Source: Chromera velia
Lineage: Eukaryota; Sar; Chromeraceae
Reading direction: 5' to 3'
DNA: 64,000 nt
Assembly: GCA_018398765.1 (NCBI GenBank)
Contig: JAHBMJ010001217.1
Coordinates: 83,916-147,915 of the forward strand
Shown here: positions 58,001 through 64,000 of the stretch, in pieces
Layout of the letters: each line of letters begins with the position of its first letter
How positions within the stretch are numbered: position 1 is the stretch's first letter
Made by a program: the position numbers and the translations under genes
Notes under the pieces: generated by a model
What the model was told of the DNA's origin: nothing
The model's input: the letters and a program-made list of their open reading frames with translations, nothing else
Databases searched by the model: none

Positions 58001-60144
58001 TTCTCGAGGTATGAGTCTAACTGCCGTCTCAGTTCGTCAAGTTGACCGTATGACAGTCGGTAGGGTGCTCTCGCAGGAGGAGAGTGCGCTAGCTCGAGCT
58101 TGATCTCACACTCGATCTTTTAGTAGGGCGGGAGACCCGGGAGCTCGTCTGGGAATCGATCAAAATGTTTCTCGAGAACCGGTCGGACGCTAGGTGGGAC
58201 TTCTTTGCTCTGGAGGTGCTTTCGGAATCCCGTGTAGGTCGAAGAATTGATGGGATGGTCAGGAGGGAAAGATGAAAGGGGCGGTGGGTCTCCAGACTTA
58301 CCGGCAGACTGCAGGGAATGCACCCCCAACGTATCACTCACCCCCCCCTTCCGCACTGCTTCGAGGCGGAATAGATGCACACGGGAACTGGGTCTCTTCA
58401 TCAGCCGACGGAGCTCTCTCTGGCTAAAGAAGTCCTCCCCCTCCCCCTCCGTCGGGTACTCCTCGCTGTCAAGCAGGAGCAAATCTCTCCCGGTCAGCGA
58501 CTCACGCGCAGGGATCGTGAGGGCCTTCTCACAGTAATGGGGGAGAGGAATGTACTCCTCACAGAAGGGCATCCCCAACACAACATCGTAATCATCATCC
58601 AGATCGACTACTGTGAGATCCAGAGGCGCGCTGAAGCCCTGGATGCAGAGGGGAAGGCCTTTGACCTCCTGGGAAATCGGAAGCTGCGGTCCCCCATTCA
58701 ACCCACCCTTGTATGCGGTCGGTTCATCGAGATCCCAGAGAGTGAAGCGGTTCGACTCGGCTACAGAATGGGCAAGGAAGTTCAAATCTGCCCCAGGATC
58801 GTACAGACAGCGAACAGGGACCCCTGCCAACCGACCGTGGAAGCGGATGAGCTCCCCCGGCGCGCGGGAGGTCTTCGTGGAGTAGTATCTGTGAAATGGG
58901 TAGCCGTTCTGCATGCCTGCATTCTGATTCTGCCGTTGCGACCCCCACAACCCCGGCAGGAAGTCAGTGACTGGGCGTGTGGCAGGCTGCCACATCTGCT
59001 GGTGCTGCATGGGCGAAGGTGCAACTCCTGAGGGCACCACTGGACTCTGAGGTTGCATGAGAGGGCTGCCGACCCCCATGTGCCTGAAATTCCGATTGTC
59101 AAAACGGGGAGGGGCATTCTGATGCTGCTGTTGTTACTGCTGAAATGACTGGTATGGGAAGTTTCGGTGCTGCTGGGGGAGGAGACGGTTATTGGACTTT
59201 GGGCACCTGTTCGCCCGGTGGCCCTGTTGGTGGCAGTTGAAACATCTGTCTTCTCTGATGTGCCTCTGCACCTGCTCGTGCGACAGCGCGTATAAGCGCG
59301 ACAATCTATCTATTTCCATCGGTGCAGGCCCATCCGTGTTACGCTGTTGCACCGCATGCCCGCCCCCATCGGCGTGCTTGCCTCGGATTAATTGGTTTTC
59401 CTCGTCTGCCACTGTCATGACGGCCTCAAGTCCCGTGACTCCCCGAGACGAATGTCAGTTGGCAATCCCCTGAGGTAGTCGTGCAGTAGGTCGGCTTCTG
59501 TGACATCCTCAATCTGCATAGCCTTCTCTATGAAGTCATCGGTCTACTTCTGTACTGTCTTGTTCCCACATTTCATCGCTCAGACTTCCTCTCGCAAACG
59601 TGTCTGAGCATTTGGGTCTTTAAACTTCTTCCCAATCCTCTCTTTGAAATTCTCCCACCCCTGGAACGGCGTTCGGAGGTTTTCGAGCTCGTACCACCTC
59701 TGCAGGGGACAGGATAGGTACTGACATGCTGCTTCGCATTTCTCGGCTTCCGATGCTTACGACAAGTGAAGCCATCTCTCGGTCGTACAGAGCCAATCTG
59801 GGAGTTGTTTGCGGCTGCCTGTGTACGTGAACGGCTCTTTGGGTTTCAAATTTGACTTCACGGCCGCTGGAGGGCTGTTCCCCGCAGTGCCTTGTTGTGC
59901 TGTCACGACTGTCTGCTGGTGGTTGATCAGCTCTTGATGCAGCTGTTGATTCTGTTGGGGTAACTGCCCGTTTTGGACCTGCAGTGCCTGGATCTCAGCT
60001 TGCTGCTGCTGTTGAGTTTGAATGAGCTGCTGGATGAGCTCAGGAGTGATAGTAGACGGGTCCATCCTGCCCGCACTTCAAACAACGGTTGAGAGGCAGA
60101 GCGGGGTCTCCCTGAGGTGGAGGACCGGGGCTCTGCTGCTACCA

Positions 60145-60464
60145 CGTCAGATTTCCTCCTAGACTAAGAACGTAGTCTAGTTGGAGACTTATCGTACCTT
60201 ACCTCCTTAAGTCTGTCAGTCAGAGTTCACTTCCAAGGACTCCATTCAAGCGATACAGATGGACAAAGACTGTACGGCATGCTTCTATTTATTTCTGTAT
60301 TGCAAGTCTATTATTTCTTTCTCTGTATTGTCAGTCTGTCACTTAATTCTCTTAGTACACTTAATTAATGCCGGCCGGGCTTAGTATTGCGAAGTTAGTT
60401 TCCCAGTCCCAGTTCTAGCAAGTTTGGCGGGTGATCAAGTCGCCGTACAAGCCACAACGTAACG
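60145..60464 (-). repeat. 5' LTR of the chromovirus (right on the plus strand)
   Basis: On the minus strand it reads from CGTTACGTTGTGG to AAATCTGACG, followed by the primer-binding site. Confidence 0.88.
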
Positions 60465-60469
60465 CTGAC

Positions 60470-62307
60470 AGCCTAGAACACAACTTCTTTTTGTTTCTAC
60501 TATGTATAATTTTTAGTTTTTAATTATGTGTTTTTGCTAGCGTTTTTGTAATGTTTTATATATTTTTTTTCATGCTTTTTGTATAACAGCTAGGTTTGTT
60601 TTTTAAAAGAATAGTAACCTCTAAAATAGCGTGAAATATATTTTTAAAAAGGTCGAGTTCATGAATCATGATGTTACATATAATAGTGTAGCGGCGGCTA
60701 AACGGGTCGTTGATTCAGGGTAAGATTTTATGTATTATACCTAGTGTATTACAGATGTAGACACTTCAATTAAGAACTAGATCAAGAAATTAGAGCCAAT
60801 CAATCGGTTTGTCGTTCAGGACGAGAAAAAAATAATGTTCTTCTTCTTTGAAATTGTTTTCGCGTCGAATCACCCAGCTTTATTGCTCCACTTATTGATG
60901 CATCCTTACTGTTGACCCCCTTTGCATTGCCAAGGACGCCTCTCTTTCTTCTACTCTATGGGCATGCTGGACGGAAGAGAAGAATCGAGCACGGTTCCGC
61001 AGTCCGGATTTCAACACGGCTTTCGTATTAAATATATGCACGGGCCAACGCAGGGTCGGTCTGATGGTAGCAAGAAAGAAGGAAAGAGACATTCTGTCTC
61101 GATCCCTGTCAAAACGCCAGACTGATGAAGCCAAGCTAGTGTGAGGAAGAAACCCTCATACAAGCCACTGCAGAGGCACACACTTATCAAAGAGAGCAAC
61201 ATTGTATGCAAGACCTCTACTCGCCTCTACTGGGAGAAGGGGGGTTAAATTTAAGGGAGAAGTACATCTGCCCTACAACGAAAGGGGCGCACATGCAGAC
61301 AGACGACCTGGAAATGGGTCCTGAGAGACATACAAAAGCAAATGGCATACTTCCTCAAGTACTTAGACACAGATAGAAACTGCCGCCAATAAGAACAAAC
61401 TTCAACAAAGTGCTGCCGACAGGCAGCCATTCAGGCAGACAAGCAAGAAGATACACAAGAAGTCGGGCAATCCTGCAACCAGGCAGTCAAGACAGACAAT
61501 GAAGTTCAGTCAAGACATCTGGACCCGCCGCTGTCTCATCGGCGACTCGGAGGTGCATTACCAAGCATGGAGCTCTTGCCAGTACGCTGCTTCATTAGAG
61601 AAACCGACTGACTTGTCCGTTTTGTTGAGCTTCAGACTCTTTGAAATTCAGATCGCTCCTCGCTCTGAAGCAGACTTTCATGTCGGCTCAAAGAATCGAC
61701 TTGGTTTGACTGACCTTCATATATATGATGCGCCATCAAGGAAGTTTTCTTTCGGCATGCAGAGTTGGTATACAATGACAATACATATGATGACACACTT
61801 TATTCGAAAAAGAAGGAGCCTTGGTTTGAGATCGGCAGAGGGTCAAGGGACCGCCGAAAGTAGCCGAAAGTCACTTTTTTGTTTTCTTTCAATGGAGAAG
61901 TTTTTACCTCGCAAATTTTCGGTCATGCATGCAGAGCTATATATAGGGCTTGCAAGACCTTACGCGGAAGCCTGCGGGTCAGGTCCGGCGGCGTCGCGGC
62001 CCGCGGCCGGCCGCGGGCCGGGCCGGGGCGCGTCCGCGCGCGATCGAAGGCGCGCGCGTACGTTTCAACGCCGCCGTGTACGTTTCAAATTCGGGGCCGC
62101 CGACCTCCACAAACCTCCGTATCTCCCTGAGTTCTTTGCATTACCTTTGCTAGAAACCACCGTCAACTTCCTGCCTGACAAGGCTTGCTGCTGGGAGCCT
62201 GGGACAGCATCAGCGCATCAGTCTCCGGAGGTCGGGCGTTCCTTTGACATACGTTAAATCACTGCCGTCTCTGACACCGAAAAGTCCTTTCGTCAAGTCT
62301 GTGCGAA
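60470..62307. other. Intergenic region and probable promoter of the ankyrin gene
   Basis: The first 400 bases are AT-rich. The open frame at 61,499-62,257 has no recognisable domain and crosses a very CG-rich patch (about 61,965-62,075), so it was not called. TGCATGCA (61,926-61,933) and CTATATATAGGG (61,938-61,949) lie about 370 bases before the ankyrin start and look like a promoter core. Confidence 0.45.
61926..61949 (+). promoter_or_regulatory. TGCATGCA plus TATA-like box
   Basis: The octamer is followed within five bases by TATATATAG. The spacing to the ATG at 62,308 allows a 5' leader of about 330 bases. Confidence 0.4.
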
Positions 62308-64000
62308 ATGGAGGCACTGCCAGAATCATTTTTGTGTGTTCTTCGGGACATTGCGAGTTTTGAAGAGGCCGTCACTCGGATGGTAGCCTCGGTTCAAGAA
62401 AAGCGAACGCTGCTCACGAATGCAGCCTGCCGCAGTCTCGGTATTAGTCCACCTTCTGACTTTTCCCTTCCCGAGACTCTGCTTCAGAGCGAGCCCCCCC
62501 CTCCACACCCGAGGGTTGCTGCTGCCCTCATGGGTCTTGGTGAGGTTGCGGAAACAACTCTCAAGACTCTGAAGAGAGAAGCTCACGCGAAGCTTGATCA
62601 GATTCTCAGTCATTATTACAATATTGACTTGTCTCCTCTCTTTGCTTACAAATAGGCAATGTTATCCGCTCGTTTCAGGCAGTAGAAGCTGAGACACTCT
62701 GCCAGGCTGTCAGCACCTGCGCAGGAGGGGGAGGGGCGGACGACCTTGCCCTGCTCTTGCGGGTAGGTGCGGAGGTGGAGGGTTTGCATGAAGGGAAGAC
62801 CGCACTTATGACAGCAGTCCACGCTGGTTGCCAACCAGCTGTAGACATTCTGGTAGAAGAGGGTGTGGATTTGGAGACGAAGGGTGAGGAAGAGAGTTTC
62901 GAGGGCTTCACCGCCCTTCACCGCGCATGTTACGAGAGTCGCCCAGACTTTGTTCGGTTTCTTGTTTCAAAGGGGGCAGGTGTGAATGCGGAAGATAAAC
63001 TAGGGCGAACGCCCCTCACCTATGCAGCATACGAAGGCCCTCCGGAGGTTTTTGAGCACCTCCTCTCGAAGGGAGCTGACCTCGAGAAGAGTGTCGATAA
63101 TGGTGGGGTGACGGCACTCCATGTAGCTGCCGCAGGGAACCAGAAGGAAATTGCAGAGATGATTCTCGACCGTGGCATGATAGACGTCGATGTCACGTCG
63201 TTCGCGTTGCATAACGTAGAAACTCCTCTTCATTTCACCGCGCACTGTGACGAAAGCTGTTCCGTGGTTCGAGACAGTGATGCTGTCGCTGAGCTTCTCA
63301 TTTCTCGCGGAGCGGACGTGAATGCGAGGGACTTGGATGACAGAACCCTTCTTCACAAAGCAGCGTCTTACGGTTGCGTGAAAGTTTTGCAGCTTGCTTT
63401 GGATCGGGGTGCAGAAATCGATGCGGTGGATGATGTTGGGGAGACGCCGCTCATGTGCACCGGTCACATGATCGGCCGTCGTGTGTTCGACAGCGATGCC
63501 TGTGCAAAAGTTCTCCTCGACCGAGGTGCCGACGTAAATGCGACGGATGCAGGCATGCAGACCGTTGTTCACAAGGCAGCCACTAATGATTGTGTGAAGG
63601 TTTTGCAGCTTGCTCTTGATCGGGGTGCAAACGTTGAAGCAAGGGACGATAGAGAGAGAACACCCTTGCATTGCGTTCTCCGTTCCGAAACATTCAGAGT
63701 GATGGTGGGCAACGATGCCGCTGCACGCCTTCTCCTCGCTCGCGGAGCAGACGTGAATGCGAGGATCACCGGCGAGCAGACCATTCTTCATGTGGCTGCC
63801 GAGTGGGGTCGGGTCAATATTTTGCAGGTTGCCCTCGATCACGGTGCAGACGTGAATGCGAGCGATAGGCATGGAGAAAATGCTCTGCACATGCTGGTCT
63901 GGCCCAGCGACAAACGCACGCCGGAAGGGACAATGCAGGCAGCCCAGATGCTTGTCACCCATGGCATCAACGTCCAGGCAGAAAATGACAATGAGCGGAC
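62308..64000 (+). CDS. Ankyrin-repeat protein, 5' part, runs off the window
   Basis: Exon 1 begins at ATG 62308 (MEALPESFLCVLRDIASFEE). From about 62,680 to the window end a different frame is open without a stop and encodes about ten ankyrin units. Examples are EGFTALHRACYESRPDFVRF, GRTPLTYAAYEGPPEVFEHL and GVTALHVAAAGNQKEIAEMI, with ALDRGAEIDAVDDVGETPLM and LLLARGADVNARITGEQTIL further on. The TPLHxAA and GADVNA signatures are clear. Ankyrin arrays bind other proteins; nothing else can be said of function. The first intron is unresolved. A donor GTGAGG after 62,539 fits the window's +5 G rule, and acceptors ending at 62,682 or 62,724 both restore the frame and end in GCAG. Another option keeps exon 1 open to near 62,630, where LKREAHAKLDQILSHYYN reads like protein. 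The minus-strand frame over the array is a shadow. Confidence 0.82.

Larger units (their letters stand above)
54733..60464 (-). mobile_element. Ty3/gypsy chromovirus, degraded
   Basis: LTRs of 320 bp at 54,733-55,052 and 60,145-60,464 are flanked by CTGAC (54,728-54,732 and 60,465-60,469). On the minus strand a TGGTAGCAGC primer-binding site follows the 5' LTR. Parts in order are gag (about 60.1-59.1 kb) with a zinc knuckle (CFNCHQQGHRANRCP), then a protease-like region (about 59.1-58.1 kb). Reverse transcriptase and RNase H follow (about 58.0-56.6 kb; FSSLDLRQYFHQ, VVFIDDVLVFS). Last come integrase and a C-terminal chromodomain (about 56.1-55.1 kb; EYEVEKILAVRGRGKAKQYK, VLWRGYLLEDASWEP). This order and the chromodomain define chromoviruses. 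The LTRs differ at about 7 of 320 sites (about 2 percent), so it is a recent insertion. The coding part is interrupted roughly four or five times. Confidence 0.93.

Noticed and set aside
61499-62257. 252-codon open frame before the ankyrin gene
   Set aside because: No recognisable domain; it crosses a very CG-rich patch and a TATA-like box, so chance openness is likely. A diverged coding remnant cannot be excluded.
63000-63962. 320-codon open frame on the minus strand
   Set aside because: It is the antisense of the ankyrin array; the plus strand shows the clear ankyrin signatures.

Overview
This is a eukaryotic nuclear window with spliced genes, long microsatellite-rich introns, LTR retrotransposons and an assembly gap. 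The gene content fits a photosynthetic or plastid-bearing alveolate, most likely a chromerid alga such as Chromera. It includes a plastid-type phosphate translocator, a protein with a secretory leader followed by a phenylalanine-led transit-like segment, MORN and ankyrin proteins, an FH2 formin and TGCATGCA promoter motifs. The species is an inference; no rRNA or organelle gene is present to fix it.

Layout. 1-0.7 kb is AT-rich repeat. 1.1-3.0 kb (minus) is a four-exon gene for the 20-kDa nuclear cap-binding protein (NCBP2), divergent from an intronless phosphate/triose-phosphate translocator at 3.9-5.1 kb (plus). 6.4-14.3 kb holds a gag-like fossil next to a degraded Ty1/copia element with both LTRs. 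14.9-20.4 kb (plus) is a nine-exon MATE transporter. 21.8-26.7 kb (plus) is a six-exon formin. 26.7-29.1 kb is AT-rich, with a 564-bp head-to-tail duplication and a 332-bp MITE with an 8-bp target duplication. 29.3-34.6 kb (minus) is a giant intronless Myb/SANT protein, divergent from a five-exon MORN-repeat gene at 35.3-39.9 kb (plus). 40-44.2 kb is repeats and a gap of 293 N. 44.3-47.8 kb (plus) is a four-exon gene of unknown function, predicted to enter the secretory/plastid route. 48.9-49.3 kb is a long palindrome. 49.9-54.6 kb is an LTR element without recognisable polymerase, interrupted by a 1.3-kb inverted-repeat DNA element. 54.7-60.5 kb (minus) is a Ty3/gypsy chromovirus fossil. 62.3-64.0 kb (plus) is the 5' part of an ankyrin-repeat gene that runs off the window.

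Gene models were built by conceptual splicing, using homology where the family is recognised and reading phase throughout. Across 23 introns a local splice code emerges. About half of the donors have C at +3 (GTCAGT, GTCGGT, GTCTGT), the +5 G is kept in every chosen donor, and 21 of 23 acceptors end in GCAG. Many introns start with GTNN tetranucleotide runs or end with (GT)n tracts abutting the acceptor. This is the most unusual host feature here. The second is the pair of neighbouring LTR elements, one with polymerase and one without, that share terminal sequences and primer-binding site and could have used the same machinery.

The genes do not form an obvious pathway. The formin acts on actin, the MORN protein probably on membranes or cortex, the MATE protein and translocator in transport, and NCBP2 and the Myb protein in RNA and transcription.
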